Assembly (NCBI GenBank): GCA_902806015.1
Contig: CADCUZ010000052.1
Span: 1 to 41,836, forward strand
Direction of reading: 5' to 3'
DNA from: an uncultured Rubrobacteraceae bacterium
GTDB lineage: Bacteria > Actinomycetota > Rubrobacteria > Rubrobacterales > Rubrobacteraceae
DNA length: 41,836 nt
The position numbers were made by a program, and so were the translations under genes. Below the pieces are notes generated by a model that made no database searches, was not told the DNA's origin, and saw only the letters and a list, made by a program, of their open reading frames with translations. Below are positions 23,255 through 32,023 of the stretch, one piece after another. The number at the start of each line of letters is the position of its first letter. Positions within the stretch are counted from its first letter, which is position 1.

Positions 23255-26128
23255 GTGATCCGGTTGGAAAAGCAGACGGAGTACCAATTCTACGGGCCCA
23301 ACCTGGGCTACGTGCTGGAGTTGTACGAGAGGTACCGCGAAGACCCAGCTTCCGTGGACGAAGGCGCGCGGGAGTTCTTCGAATCCTGGAGCCCACCGCG
23401 GTCCAACGGGGCGGGGGCCAACGGGGGGGGCGCCGCGGCGGCCCCAGGGGGCGTCGAGTTGGACGTCGAGAAGGCCGTCGGGGCCTCCAAGCACGTAAGG
23501 CACATAAGGGACTTTGGGCACCGGGCGGCTAAGCTCGACCCCTTGGGTAGCGAGCCCCCCGGCGACCCCACGCTTGACCCCGAGTTCTACAGGATCACGG
23601 ACGAGGACCTCGAGACCCTGCCGCCCCTCATCATCGGCGGTCCCATAGCCGAGAAGACCGCGACGGCCCGGGAGGCGGTGGACGAGCTCAGGAACCTCTA
23701 CTGCAACACTACGGGCTACGACTTTGGCCACGTCCACGACCCCGACGAGCGGTTCTGGCTCAGGGAGGCCGTGGAGTCCGGGCGCTTCGCCAAGCGCATG
23801 GAGGGCGACGACGCCAAGCGCTTGCTTATGCGCCTGACGCGCATAGACACCTTCGAGAAGTTTTTGCACAAGTCCTTTCTCGGCCAGAAGCGGTTCTCCG
23901 TGGAAGGCAACGACATGGTCGTGCCGATGCTCAACCTGCTCGCCCGCCGGGCGACCGAGGGCGGGACGCCGGAGATGGTGCTGGGCATGGCCCACCGCGG
24001 GCGCTTGAACGTGCTCGCGCACGTCCTGGACAAGTCTTACTCCAGGATCTTCGGGGAGTTCCAGCAACCGGAGAAGGGCGAGTCCTCCTCCGCGGCCAGC
24101 CGGCCGGGAGACGCCTGGGTGGGCGACGTGAAGTACCACCTCGGCATCCGGGGTTACCACCTGAGTGACGCCGAGGCCGACGAGCAGGTGCTCGTCAACC
24201 TCGCCCCGAACCCGAGCCACCTCGAGCACGTCAACCCCGTCGTCGAGGGGATGGCCCGCGCGGCGCAGGAGAAGCGGGATTCGGCCGGGCCCCCGGTCCG
24301 GGACGAGGAAGCCTCGCTTCCGGTGCTGCTGCACGGCGACGCGGCCTTCCCGGGCGAGGGTGTCTCTGCCGAGACGCTCAACCTCAGCCGGCTGCCGGGC
24401 TACCGTACCGGCGGAACCATCCACATCATCACCAACAACCAGCTCGGGTTCACGACCGAGCGCCAGGACGCGCGCTCTACCACCTACGCCAGCGACCTCG
24501 CGAAGGGGTACGAGATCCCGGTCGTCCACGTCAACGCCGACGACCCGGAGGCCTGCCTGGCGGCGACGCGCCTGGCCTACGCCTACAGGGAGAGGTTCCA
24601 CAAAGACTTCCTCATAGACCTGATCGGCTACCGCCGCTTCGGCCACAACGAGGGCGACGAGCCGGCCTACACCCAGCCCGTCATGTACCAGAAGATCAAA
24701 GACCACCCCACGGTGCGGGAGATCTGGGCTCGGGAGATCGAGGGTAGGGGCATCATCACGGCCGAGGAAGCCGAGGGGATGGTCGAGGAAGTCTACGCCC
24801 GTATGGAGGAGGTCCGCAAGAAGCCCAAAGACGAGGCGAAGGACGGCGACCTCGAGACCCAGCAGCCCCGCACCCCCCTCGCCGAGGTGCCGGAGACCGC
24901 CGTCTCGGCGGAGAAGCTCGTCGAGCTGAACGCGGCGCTACTGGAGCGCCCGGAGGGCTTTACGCCAAACTCCAAGCTGGAGCGGCTCTTCCGCAAGACG
25001 CGGGAGAAGCTAGGGGAGACCGAGGAAGACAGGATCGACTGGGCTCACGCAGAGGCGCTCGCGTTCGCCTCCCTGCTCGAGGACGGCGTCCCGATCCGGC
25101 TGACCGGCCAGGACTCCGAGCGCGGCACCTTCTCGCAGCGCCACCTCGTCCTGCACGACGAGAAGGTGGGGAAGGACTACGTCCCGATGCAGAACATTCC
25201 GCAGGCCAAGGCGTCGTTTGCGGTCCACAACAGCCCGCTCTCGGAGATAGCGGTGATGGGTTTCGAGTACGGCTACACCATGAACGCCGACGACGCGCTG
25301 GTGTTGTGGGAGGCCCAGTACGGGGACTTCGCCAACGTGGGGCAGCCCATGATCGACCAGTTCATAGTTTCGGGCCAGGCCAAGTGGGGCGAGACCTCGG
25401 GCCTCGTCCTGCTGCTGCCGCACGGCTACGAGGGGCAGGGCCCCGAGCACTCCAGCGCGCGCCTGGAGCGGTTCTTACAGCTCGCGGCGATGGAGAACCT
25501 GCGCATAGCGAACCTCACCACGGCCGCCCAGTACTTCCACCTGCTCCGGGCGCAGGCGCAGCTCAAGGAGAACAAGCGCCCACTCGTCATCATGACGCCC
25601 AAGAGCCTGCTCCGGCACCCGATGGCCGCCTCCGGCCTCAAAGAGCTCTCCGAGGGCCGCTTCCAAACCGTTTTGGACGACGAGGAGGCCCGCGGCCGGG
25701 CTGACAGCGTCGAGCGCCTGATCCTCTGCTCCGGCAAGTTCTACACGGAGCTTGCGGGCAGCGACACCCGGGAGCAGGACGACTCGACGGCGGTCGTTCG
25801 CGTCGAGCTGCTCTATCCCTGGCCCGAGGGTCGCATCCGGGAGGTCCTCGACGGGTACCTGAACCTGCGGGAGGTTGCCTGGGCGCAGGAGGAGCCCGAG
25901 AACATGGGCGCCTGGACCTTCGTCCGGCCGCGACTTGAGAAGCTTCTCGGCGGGGAGGTGCCGCTGCGCTACGTCGGCAAGCCCGCCCGCCCGAGTCCGG
26001 CGCAGGGTTCCGCGAGGTACCACAAAGAGGAGCACGCGGCCATCGTGCGCGAAGCCTTTAAGGAGAACGGGAAAGACAGAGAGGCAGTGGAGGCCACGCA
26101 GGAGAGGGCCTCCGCCTCGAGCTCGTAG
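23255..26128 (+). CDS. sucA: 2-oxoglutarate dehydrogenase E1 component
   Basis: 957 residues from GTG 23255. The N-terminal YQFYGPNLGYVLELYERYRED is the E2/E3-binding segment. Thiamine diphosphate and substrate motifs follow: EGGTPEMVLGMAHRGRLNVL, KYHLG, and IGYRRFGHNEGDEPAYTQPV (the metal/TPP loop), then the pyrimidine domain with GFEYGYTMNADDALVLWEAQ and LLLPHGYEGQGPEHSSARLE. It decarboxylates 2-oxoglutarate and loads the succinyl group on E2 in the TCA cycle. There is no acyltransferase domain fused at the N-terminus, unlike mycobacterial Kgd. E2 begins 33 bases downstream. E3 is not in the window. Confidence 0.96.
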   Translation: MIRLEKQTEYQFYGPNLGYVLELYERYREDPASVDEGAREFFESWSPPRSNGAGANGGGAAAAPGGVELDVEKAVGASKHVRHIRDFGHRAAKLDPLGSEPPGDPTLDPEFYRITDEDLETLPPLIIGGPIAEKTATAREAVDELRNLYCNTTGYDFGHVHDPDERFWLREAVESGRFAKRMEGDDAKRLLMRLTRIDTFEKFLHKSFLGQKRFSVEGNDMVVPMLNLLARRATEGGTPEMVLGMAHRGRLNVLAHVLDKSYSRIFGEFQQPEKGESSSAASRPGDAWVGDVKYHLGIRGYHLSDAEADEQVLVNLAPNPSHLEHVNPVVEGMARAAQEKRDSAGPPVRDEEASLPVLLHGDAAFPGEGVSAETLNLSRLPGYRTGGTIHIITNNQLGFTTERQDARSTTYASDLAKGYEIPVVHVNADDPEACLAATRLAYAYRERFHKDFLIDLIGYRRFGHNEGDEPAYTQPVMYQKIKDHPTVREIWAREIEGRGIITAEEAEGMVEEVYARMEEVRKKPKDEAKDGDLETQQPRTPLAEVPETAVSAEKLVELNAALLERPEGFTPNSKLERLFRKTREKLGETEEDRIDWAHAEALAFASLLEDGVPIRLTGQDSERGTFSQRHLVLHDEKVGKDYVPMQNIPQAKASFAVHNSPLSEIAVMGFEYGYTMNADDALVLWEAQYGDFANVGQPMIDQFIVSGQAKWGETSGLVLLLPHGYEGQGPEHSSARLERFLQLAAMENLRIANLTTAAQYFHLLRAQAQLKENKRPLVIMTPKSLLRHPMAASGLKELSEGRFQTVLDDEEARGRADSVERLILCSGKFYTELAGSDTREQDDSTAVVRVELLYPWPEGRIREVLDGYLNLREVAWAQEEPENMGAWTFVRPRLEKLLGGEVPLRYVGKPARPSPAQGSARYHKEEHAAIVREAFKENGKDREAVEATQERASASSS

Positions 26129-26161
26129 ATGGATGAGATCAGAGAGGTAGGGTGAGCCGCC

Positions 26162-27457
26162 GTGGCGGATGAGATCCACGTTCCGGAGCTCGGGGAATCC
26201 GTCGCAGACGCGACGGTCGGGCGCTGGCTGAAGCAGGAAGGCGAGGCCGTCTCCGCCGGAGACGCGCTCGTCGAGCTCGAGACCGACAAGATCAACTTCG
26301 AGGTCGAGGCCGAACACGACGGCGTCCTCAAGTCCATAGCCAAGGCCGAAGGCGATACGGTGACCGTCGGCGAGGTCATCGGCACCCTCGGCGAGGGCGA
26401 CGGCGCCCCCCCCCAACAGCAGGAGGCCGAACCCTCCGAAGGGACGGCCGAAGAAGAGGCCGCCGAGGAGCAGCCGGAGCCGGAAGCATCGCAGCCCCCC
26501 GCCGAGGAGGCGAACGGCCACAGGGAGGACGGCGGCGGACGCGCCTCGCCCTCGGTGCGCAAGCTGGCAGAGGAGTACGGGATCGGGCTCGCGGAAGTTT
26601 CGGGCTCCGGCTCGGGCGGGCGCATAACCCGCGAGGACGTGGAGCGCCTGATCCGGCAGCAGGGCAGCACCTCAGCCCGCGAGAAACCCGCCGAAACCTC
26701 GTCGGACGGCCAGACGCAGCAACCCGCCCCGCAGCCGGCCTCCCAGAACGGCCGGGCCGACCTCGAAGAGCGGGTGCGGGTCTCGCGCCGCCGTCAGACC
26801 ATCGCCCAGCGGCTTGTCGAGTCCCAGCAGACCGCCGCGATGCTCACCACCTTCAACGAGGTGGACATGTCGGCGGTGATGGCTCTGCGGAAGCGGCGCA
26901 AGGAGTCATTCCAGGAGCGGACCGGCGCCCGCCTCGGCTTCATGAGCTTCTTCGCCAAGGCCGCCATCGGCGCGCTGAAGGCCTACCCCAAGGTCAACGC
27001 CGAGCTCCAGGGCAACGAGCTTGTCCTCAAGAAGTACTACGACCTCGGGGTGGCGGTCTCCACCGACGAGGGGCTCGTCGTACCCGTCGTGCGCGACGCC
27101 GACCGCAAGAGCTTCGCCGAGATAGAGGGCGGAATAGCGGACCTTGCCGTCAAGGCCCGCGAGGGCAAGCTCAAGCTTGAGGACCTCACCGGCGGGACGT
27201 TCACCATCACCAACGGCGGCATCTTCGGGAGCCTGCTCTCGACGCCGATACTCACCATGCCGCAGGTCGCCATCCTGGGGATGCACAAGATCCAGGATCG
27301 CCCGGTGGTCGTCGACGGCGAGGTCCAGGTCCGCCCCATGATGTACCTCGCCCTCTCCTACGACCACCGCGTCATAGACGGCGCAGAAGCCGTCGGCTTC
27401 CTGGTGCGCATCAAGGAGCTTATAGAGGACCCGGAGTCGCTCCTGCTGGAGGGTTAG
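26162..27457 (+). CDS. sucB: Dihydrolipoyllysine succinyltransferase (OGDH E2)
   Basis: 431 residues. Lipoyl domain 1-77 with lipoyl lysine K43 in [14 protein letters not shown] Glu/Pro/Ala linker spans about 78-118. The peripheral subunit-binding domain is at about 123-160 ([33 protein letters not shown]). A second flexible linker follows. The catalytic domain is at about 200-431, with H402 and D406 in [12 protein letters not shown]. It transfers succinyl from lipoate to CoA. GTG start after GGTAGGGTGAG. The gene ends the operon: a UUCG-looped terminator begins 18 bases past the stop. Confidence 0.95.
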   Translation: MADEIHVPELGESVADATVGRWLKQEGEAVSAGDALVELETDKINFEVEAEHDGVLKSIAKAEGDTVTVGEVIGTLGEGDGAPPQQQEAEPSEGTAEEEAAEEQPEPEASQPPAEEANGHREDGGGRASPSVRKLAEEYGIGLAEVSGSGSGGRITREDVERLIRQQGSTSAREKPAETSSDGQTQQPAPQPASQNGRADLEERVRVSRRRQTIAQRLVESQQTAAMLTTFNEVDMSAVMALRKRRKESFQERTGARLGFMSFFAKAAIGALKAYPKVNAELQGNELVLKKYYDLGVAVSTDEGLVVPVVRDADRKSFAEIEGGIADLAVKAREGKLKLEDLTGGTFTITNGGIFGSLLSTPILTMPQVAILGMHKIQDRPVVVDGEVQVRPMMYLALSYDHRVIDGAEAVGFLVRIKELIEDPESLLLEG

Positions 27458-27474
27458 TAAGGATTTAGTCTGTT

Positions 27475-27507
27475 GCGTGGGGCTCCCTTCGGGGAGCCCC
27501 ACGCTTT
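27475..27507 (+). terminator. OGDH operon terminator with UUCG tetraloop
   Basis: GCGTGGGGCTCCC (27475-27487) pairs perfectly with GGGAGCCCCACGC (27492-27504) around TTCG, followed by TTT. The vapC stop codon on the other strand lies in the T-run, so the hairpin may end both convergent transcripts. Confidence 0.92.
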
Positions 27508-27904
27508 ACCCGTAGACTTCTACCACGGCCCGTATTCCGGGGGCGCGGGCGAGCCGGGCGTCGGTGGTAACCAGTGGTGCGCTCAGGGTTTCGGCTAGGG
27601 CAACGTACGCTGCATCGTAGGCACTCAAGTTGTTCTTGAGTTCCCATATCCGGTCGACAAAAGCCGGGTGTGAGTAACGGGATAATCTCATGTTGCGCAG
27701 ACCGGTCATGGCCGCGCTTTCACGCTGTTTCGAGAGCGCGCCACGGAGGCTGTGGCGGCGGAGCACGTGGAGTACCTCCACATCGAAAAGGTGGGGTACG
27801 TGCAGATTCTCGCCTGGCAGCGAAACTCGTAGCCGAATGTTCCTCGCGGCAGGACCGAGGTTCAGAAGCACAGCCACGGCCGCCGAGGCGTCGAGCACGA
27901 TCAA
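27506..27904 (-). CDS. vapC: PIN-domain ribonuclease toxin VapC
   Basis: 132 residues, normal for VapC. The acidic metal ligands of PIN nucleases are all present: D5 in MIVLDASAAV, E43 in DVEVLHVLR, D97 in LSAYDAAYVALAE, and D115 in LVTTDARLAR. The toxin cleaves RNA when freed from its antitoxin. It starts at a TTG six bases after the antitoxin stop, so its translation is coupled and weak, as is common for toxins. The antitoxin gene lies immediately upstream. Confidence 0.9.
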   Translation of the reverse strand: MIVLDASAAVAVLLNLGPAARNIRLRVSLPGENLHVPHLFDVEVLHVLRRHSLRGALSKQRESAAMTGLRNMRLSRYSHPAFVDRIWELKNNLSAYDAAYVALAETLSAPLVTTDARLARAPGIRAVVEVYG

Positions 27905-27910
27905 AGGCTG

Positions 27911-28159
27911 CTAACCGACGTTTCGCGGGTCGTCCGCGTCACGCATCCGACGTATCGTCACCTCCGGCGGCTCGTCCACCTCGACCGGCTCGTCGTGGGA
28001 TAGCTTCTCCATGAGCTCGCGCAGCGTCGGCTTCTCGGCGATCTGCTCCACCTCCGAGAGCAGGTAGTCCGAGAGCGTCATGCCCTCCTGCGCCGCCCGA
28101 ACCTTCAGCTTGCGGTGCAACTCGTCGGGCACGTTCCGGATCTGGATCATCTTCGTCAT
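27911..28159 (-). CDS. vapB: Ribbon-helix-helix antitoxin (VapB/FitA type)
   Basis: 82 residues from ATG 28159. MTKMIQIRNVPDELHRKLKV, RAAQEGMTLSDYLLSEVEQI form the Arc/FitA ribbon-helix-helix DNA-binding domain. The C-terminal tail (LREKLS-like LRELMEKLSHDEPVEVDEPP) is acidic and would block the toxin's active site. The product should repress its own promoter; a perfect tandem 11-base repeat just upstream is the likely operator. Confidence 0.9.
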   Translation of the reverse strand: MTKMIQIRNVPDELHRKLKVRAAQEGMTLSDYLLSEVEQIAEKPTLRELMEKLSHDEPVEVDEPPEVTIRRMRDADDPRNVG

Positions 28160-28169
28160 GTGGAAAAGA

Positions 28170-28191
28170 GTAACACATGCGTAACACATGC
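28170..28191. promoter_or_regulatory. Tandem 11-bp repeat, candidate VapB operator
   Basis: GTAACACATGC occurs twice back to back (28170-28180 and 28181-28191), 11 bases before the vapB ATG. A one-turn direct repeat suits two RHH dimers side by side, and TGTTAC on the minus strand could be part of the -10 region. Confidence 0.55.
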
Positions 28192-28274
28192 GATGCTGCG
28201 GACCGGGATGTCCTTGTCGTGGCGGGGGGCGTCGCGTACATTGGGTTCTCTGACGGGAACACGCGAGGAGGAGC

Positions 28275-28772
28275 ATGGACCTTAGGGCTGTCCAGAAGCC
28301 GTTGAAGGAGAAGTACCGGGGCGAGCCTGGTTCTTCCAGGATCACGCTGGAGGCCAAGGCGAGCCAGGAGGACACCCCGATCTCCTGCTCCGTGGACATC
28401 GGCCGGGCGGTCTACGAGGCCCAGGCCCACGCGGGCGTCGGCGGCGCCGGGACGGCGGCCTGCTCAGGGGACCTGCTGCTGGGTGCCCTCGCCGCCTGCG
28501 CCCAGGTCACCTGCCAGATGGTCGCCGAAGCGATGGGCGTAGAGGCGGAGCGCATCGAGGTGACGGTGACGGGGGAGATGGACCTCGCCGGTACCCTGGG
28601 CATCAATAAGGATGTGCCGGTCGGCTTCGAGAGCATCCGCACCCGCTTCGAGGTCGAGGCGCCGGGGGCGACGGAGGAGGAGCTGGAGGGGCTCAAGAAG
28701 AAGACCGAGCAGTACTGCGTCGTGTTCCAGACGCTGACGCGGCCGCCGCGGCTCGACACGGAGTGGGCCTAG
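28275..28772 (+). CDS. OsmC-family protein
   Basis: 165 residues. AGTAACSGDLLLGALAACAQ and VTCQMVAEAMGVEAERIEVT hold the two cysteines and the helix of the OsmC/Ohr fold; a further cysteine is in TEQYCVVFQTLTRPP. Members reduce organic hydroperoxides or act on sulfur compounds; the exact substrate is not evident. ATG follows GAGGAGG. The stop overlaps the meaB start by 10 bases, so the two are translated together. Confidence 0.87.
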   Translation: MDLRAVQKPLKEKYRGEPGSSRITLEAKASQEDTPISCSVDIGRAVYEAQAHAGVGGAGTAACSGDLLLGALAACAQVTCQMVAEAMGVEAERIEVTVTGEMDLAGTLGINKDVPVGFESIRTRFEVEAPGATEEELEGLKKKTEQYCVVFQTLTRPPRLDTEWA

Positions 28773-29719
28773 AGGGGGTGGAGGAGGGCGGTCTGGTCGA
28801 GAGGCTTCTCCTTGGCGACCGACGGGCGCTGGCGCGGGTCATCTCCAAGATAGAGCGCGAAGACCCGGAGACGCCGGGGATCATTAAAGAGATCTACCCC
28901 AGAGCCGGCACCGCCCTGAGCGTCGGTTTCACCGGACCGCCGGGTGTGGGCAAGAGCAGCATCATCGCCAAGCTCATCGAGTTGTACCGGAAGGAAGACA
29001 AGAGGGTAGGGGTGGTGTCGGTGGACCCATCGAGCCCTTTCTCGAAGGGCGCTATTCTGGGCGACCGCATCCGCCTCTCGGACCACTTCCTGGATCCCGG
29101 GGTGTTTATCCGGTCGATGGGGAGCAGGGGGCACCTCGGGGGGCTCGCGGGCGGCTCGAGGCTGGCTGCGATGGCGATGGAGGCCGCCGGGATGGGCGTG
29201 GTGCTCTACGAGACGGTCGGGGTGGGGCAGGGGGAGGTCGAGGTGGCCTCGGCGGCGGACACGGTAGTGCTGGCGCTGCAGCCAGGGGCCGGGGACGCGG
29301 TGCAGGCGCTCAAGGCCGGGGTCATGGAGATAGCGGACGTCTTCTGCATCAACAAGGCCGACCACCCGCGGGCGAAGGGCGCGGCCTCGGAGGTCAGGTC
29401 GATACTGGAGATAGGGCAAGAGCTGGACCCTGACCCCTGGTTCCCGCCCATCGTCATGACCCGCGGCGACACCGGGGAGGGCGTCGAAGAGCTGAAGGAG
29501 GCCATCCAGAGGCACCGCGTCTACCTGGAGGAGAGCGGGAAGCTCGAGGAGCGGCGGCGGGCCGCGCTCAAGAAGTTTGTCGTCGAGTGGGCGACGGACC
29601 GGCTGGAGAGGGAGATGCGCGGCAGGCTAGAACGCGAGGACACGGAGACCATGGACAAGGTCTACGATCGCGAGCTCGACCCCATAGCCGCCTCGGAGAG
29701 GATCTTCCGGCAGGTCTAG
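28763..29719 (+). CDS. meaB: Methylmalonyl-CoA mutase-associated G3E GTPase MeaB/ArgK
   Basis: 318 residues. P-loop GPPGVGKS at 58-65. VGVVSVDPSSPFSKGAILGD, RIRLSDHFLDPGVFIRSMGS and YETVGVGQGEVEVASAADTV are the switch regions of MeaB. CINKADHPRAKGA is the base-recognition NKxD. The C-terminal helices carry ETMDKVYDRELDPIAASERI. MeaB guards and reloads adenosylcobalamin on methylmalonyl-CoA mutase using GTP. No mutase gene is in the window; MeaB also serves isobutyryl- and ethylmalonyl-CoA mutases. Confidence 0.93.
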   Translation: MGLEGVEEGGLVERLLLGDRRALARVISKIEREDPETPGIIKEIYPRAGTALSVGFTGPPGVGKSSIIAKLIELYRKEDKRVGVVSVDPSSPFSKGAILGDRIRLSDHFLDPGVFIRSMGSRGHLGGLAGGSRLAAMAMEAAGMGVVLYETVGVGQGEVEVASAADTVVLALQPGAGDAVQALKAGVMEIADVFCINKADHPRAKGAASEVRSILEIGQELDPDPWFPPIVMTRGDTGEGVEELKEAIQRHRVYLEESGKLEERRRAALKKFVVEWATDRLEREMRGRLEREDTETMDKVYDRELDPIAASERIFRQV

Positions 29720-29787
29720 AGCGCTTCGCTCTGGCAGACCGAAACCAGGACGGAGACCAGGGCCAGGGTTGCGAGCCTGAAGGCCAT
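29716..29787 (-). CDS. Possible 23-residue hydrophobic peptide
   Basis: ATG 29787 opens MAFRLATLALVSVLVSVC followed by five residues and a TAG that overlaps the meaB stop from the other strand. It looks like a signal or single-membrane segment. CGGGAG is only three bases from the ATG. It may be chance or the start of a lost gene. Confidence 0.2.
   Translation of the reverse strand: MAFRLATLALVSVLVSVCQSEAL
29718..29732. terminator. Short hairpin at the meaB stop
   Basis: AGAGCG and CGCTCT pair around CTT directly after the stop codon. Six pairs and no T-run make it weak. Confidence 0.3.
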
Positions 29788-29863
29788 ACGCTCCCGAAAC
29801 GTCGCGGTCAGGAACCGCGCCTATCCTACCAACCCGCCCGCCCCGCCGTCTCCGCGCCGCCGT

Positions 29864-30220
29864 CTACGCCAGGTCCACCGCCACCGGCAGGGCCCTGCGG
29901 CGCCAACCGGAGAGGCTGCCGGGGCTCCGCTCGTACTTTTCGACCAGGAGCCGCCGGGCCAGCTCGTCCTCCTCGGCATCTTCGACGACGCGGGCCTCGC
30001 CCTTTAGCTCCTCCCCTGAGACCCGGACCGTCACGGCGGGTGCCCCCCGCAGGTTTCTAACCCAGTCGGCCCGGTCGCCGCCCCCGGCGAGCATGTAGAG
30101 CGTGCGCGTCTCCGGGATGAGTGAGAACCACATCTCGATCTCGTGCGGGCGTCCCGTCACCCTGCCCGTGGTGGTCAGGTAGCAGAAGCTCTCGGGCGCG
30201 AGGGGGCCGAGATCAGGCAT
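29864..30220 (-). CDS. F420/flavin-type nitroreductase (DDN-like, split beta-barrel)
   Basis: 118 residues. FCYLTTTGRVTGRPHEIEMW, LYMLAGGGDRADWVRNLRGA and PAVTVRVSGEELKGEARVVE are the usual order in the deazaflavin-dependent nitroreductase family (Ddn/DUF385). These small proteins bind F420H2 or a flavin and reduce quinones or nitro compounds. The cofactor is not certain from sequence. No clear ribosome site precedes the ATG. Confidence 0.8.
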   Translation of the reverse strand: MPDLGPLAPESFCYLTTTGRVTGRPHEIEMWFSLIPETRTLYMLAGGGDRADWVRNLRGAPAVTVRVSGEELKGEARVVEDAEEDELARRLLVEKYERSPGSLSGWRRRALPVAVDLA

Positions 30221-30325
30221 AAGGCGTTGAGGTTCCAGGCACGAAGGTGCGGGCCCCGTAAGAAGGGGCGAAGCCCAATCGCGGGAGACGCGTGCTTCGG
30301 GGGGCGTTGTCCCGGGCCTCGAACC

Positions 30326-31912
30326 TCACCCTCTCAACTCCACGCGACGGATCTTGCCGCTCGTCGTCTTCGGGAGCTCTCCTATAAACTCGATCTGGCG
30401 CGGGTACTTGTAAGGCGCGGTGAGGGCCTTGCAGTGGGCCTGGATCTCCGCCTTTAGCCTTTCTGACGGCTCGTGCTCGGCCCCGAGCACGACGAAAGCC
30501 TTGACGATGCTGCCCCGATCCTCGTCCGGCGCGGGCACGACGGCGCTCTCGACGACGGCCGGGTGCTCGATGAGGATGCTCTCTATCTCGAACGGACCGA
30601 TACGATAGCCGGCCGAGAGGATGACGTCGTCAGAGCGCCCGACGAACCACAGGTAGCCGTCCGCATCCCGGTAGGCCCGGTCGCCGGTGAGGTATTGGCC
30701 GTCCCTGAAGACGCCCGCCGTCTCGTCCGGCTGCTCCCAGTACTCCTTGAACAGGACCGGCGGGCGGCCGAAGAGGGCGATGTCGCCGGGCTCCTCTGGA
30801 GGGCACTCGTTGCCATCCATGTCCACGACCTTTACGTCGCAGCCGGGGGAGGGTTTGCCCATAGATCCTGGGCGGACCTCGAGGCCGGGGAAGTTGCCGA
30901 CGAGGAGGGTGTTCTCCGTCTGGCCGTAGCCGTCGTAGATGGTCAGGCCGTGCAGCTCCCTCCACCGCTCGATGACCGCCGGGTTCAGGGGCTCGCCGGC
31001 CGAGACGGCGTGCCGGACCGAGGAGAGGTCCGCCCGTTCGAGCTCGGGTGTCTTGGCGAGGAGCCGGTACTCCGTGGGGGCCTGGCAGAGGACGGTTATG
31101 TCGTGATCCTGGATCAGGCGCAGGCGCTCTGCAGGGTCGAAGCCGCCCTCGTGGAAGAAGAGCTCGGTCCCCAGGCTCCAGGGGCCGAGAAAGACGTTCC
31201 AGATGCTCTTGGCCCATCCCGTCCCCGAGGTGCACCAGAGCCTGTCCCCTTCTTGCAGGTCGAGCCAGTACTCCGCCTGCATTCGCTTGGCGTGGGTGTA
31301 GCCGTGGGTGTGCAGCACGCCCTTAGGGTGCTTGGTGGTGCCCGAGGTGTAGAGGATGAACGCCCCATCGTCCGACGCCGTGTCCTCCGCCGCGAACTCG
31401 TCGGAGGCGGCCTCCATGAGCCCTTCGAAGGTTTCCCAGCCGTCCCGCCCGTCTCCGAGAGAGACGAAGTGCTCGAGGCCTGGCGCTTCGCCGCGCATCT
31501 TCTCGACCTCCTCGAAGCCCTCGGGTCCAGACACCATGGCGACCGAGCCGGAGTGCTCGGCTCTGAACTTCAGGTCCCCGGCCCGCAGTTGCGGGGCGCA
31601 GGGGATCGCGATCGCGCCGAGTTTCAGGAGCCCCGCGAGTATGGCCTGCCACTCCGGCAACTTGCCGAGGAGGACCATCACCCTGTCACCGCGGCCCACG
31701 CCGAGGGAACGCATGGCGTTGGCGAACCTGTTCGAGAGCCGGGAGAAGTCCCGGAAGGTCAGGCGGCGCTCCTCCCCGTTCGCCCCGAGCCAGATCATCG
31801 CCGGGCGGCCGCCCGGCCACCCGTCGACTACGTCGCGCCCGAAGTTGAACCTCTCCGGCGTCTCCCAGCGGAACGCCGCGTGGGTCTCCTCGTAGGTCCC
31901 TATATTATACAA
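30326..31912 (-). CDS. Medium-chain acyl-CoA synthetase (AMP-forming)
   Basis: About 528 residues of the ANL superfamily. AFILYTSGTTKHPKGVLHTH is the phosphate-binding loop, YDGYGQTENTLLVGNFPG the A5 motif, YLTGDRAYRDADGYLWFVGR the A7-A8 hinge, and PKTTSGKIRRVELRG the C-terminal catalytic lysine motif (TSGKI). ERFNFGRDVVDGWP near the start is typical of the MbcS/AcsM group that activates branched or medium-chain acids. I place the start at TTG 31912, which has GGGAGG 4 nt upstream; an ATG at 31954 is in frame but has no site. Divergent from a thiolase gene across 111 bases. Confidence 0.9.
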   Translation of the reverse strand: MYNIGTYEETHAAFRWETPERFNFGRDVVDGWPGGRPAMIWLGANGEERRLTFRDFSRLSNRFANAMRSLGVGRGDRVMVLLGKLPEWQAILAGLLKLGAIAIPCAPQLRAGDLKFRAEHSGSVAMVSGPEGFEEVEKMRGEAPGLEHFVSLGDGRDGWETFEGLMEAASDEFAAEDTASDDGAFILYTSGTTKHPKGVLHTHGYTHAKRMQAEYWLDLQEGDRLWCTSGTGWAKSIWNVFLGPWSLGTELFFHEGGFDPAERLRLIQDHDITVLCQAPTEYRLLAKTPELERADLSSVRHAVSAGEPLNPAVIERWRELHGLTIYDGYGQTENTLLVGNFPGLEVRPGSMGKPSPGCDVKVVDMDGNECPPEEPGDIALFGRPPVLFKEYWEQPDETAGVFRDGQYLTGDRAYRDADGYLWFVGRSDDVILSAGYRIGPFEIESILIEHPAVVESAVVPAPDEDRGSIVKAFVVLGAEHEPSERLKAEIQAHCKALTAPYKYPRQIEFIGELPKTTSGKIRRVELRG

Positions 31913-32023
31913 GGCGCCTCCCTTTCCCCAAAGGTAGCTCTCCTGATGAGGCATTCTACAAGAGCTGTGGGTTACGCTCTTCGTATAAACTGGTCAGTGC
32001 GGGCCCAGAGCATCGGAGGGAGC

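Noticed and set aside
23234..24706. Minus-strand open frame of 490 codons across the OGDH E1 gene
   Set aside because: It is antisense to unmistakable E1 motifs and shows no domain of its own.
30229..30327. 12-base inverted repeat (11 of 12 matches) between the reductase and acyl-CoA synthetase genes
   Set aside because: The 75-base spacing and lack of any element sequence make chance likely in GC-rich DNA.
31906..31911. Perfect TATAAT on the minus strand near the acyl-CoA synthetase start
   Set aside because: It lies within the first codons of the chosen reading frame and would place transcription start inside the gene, with no in-frame start codon soon after.
30473..32023. Plus-strand in-frame extension of 517 codons before the thiolase ATG
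   Set aside because: It is antisense to the acyl-CoA synthetase; the thiolase has a proper ribosome site and N-terminus at 32024.
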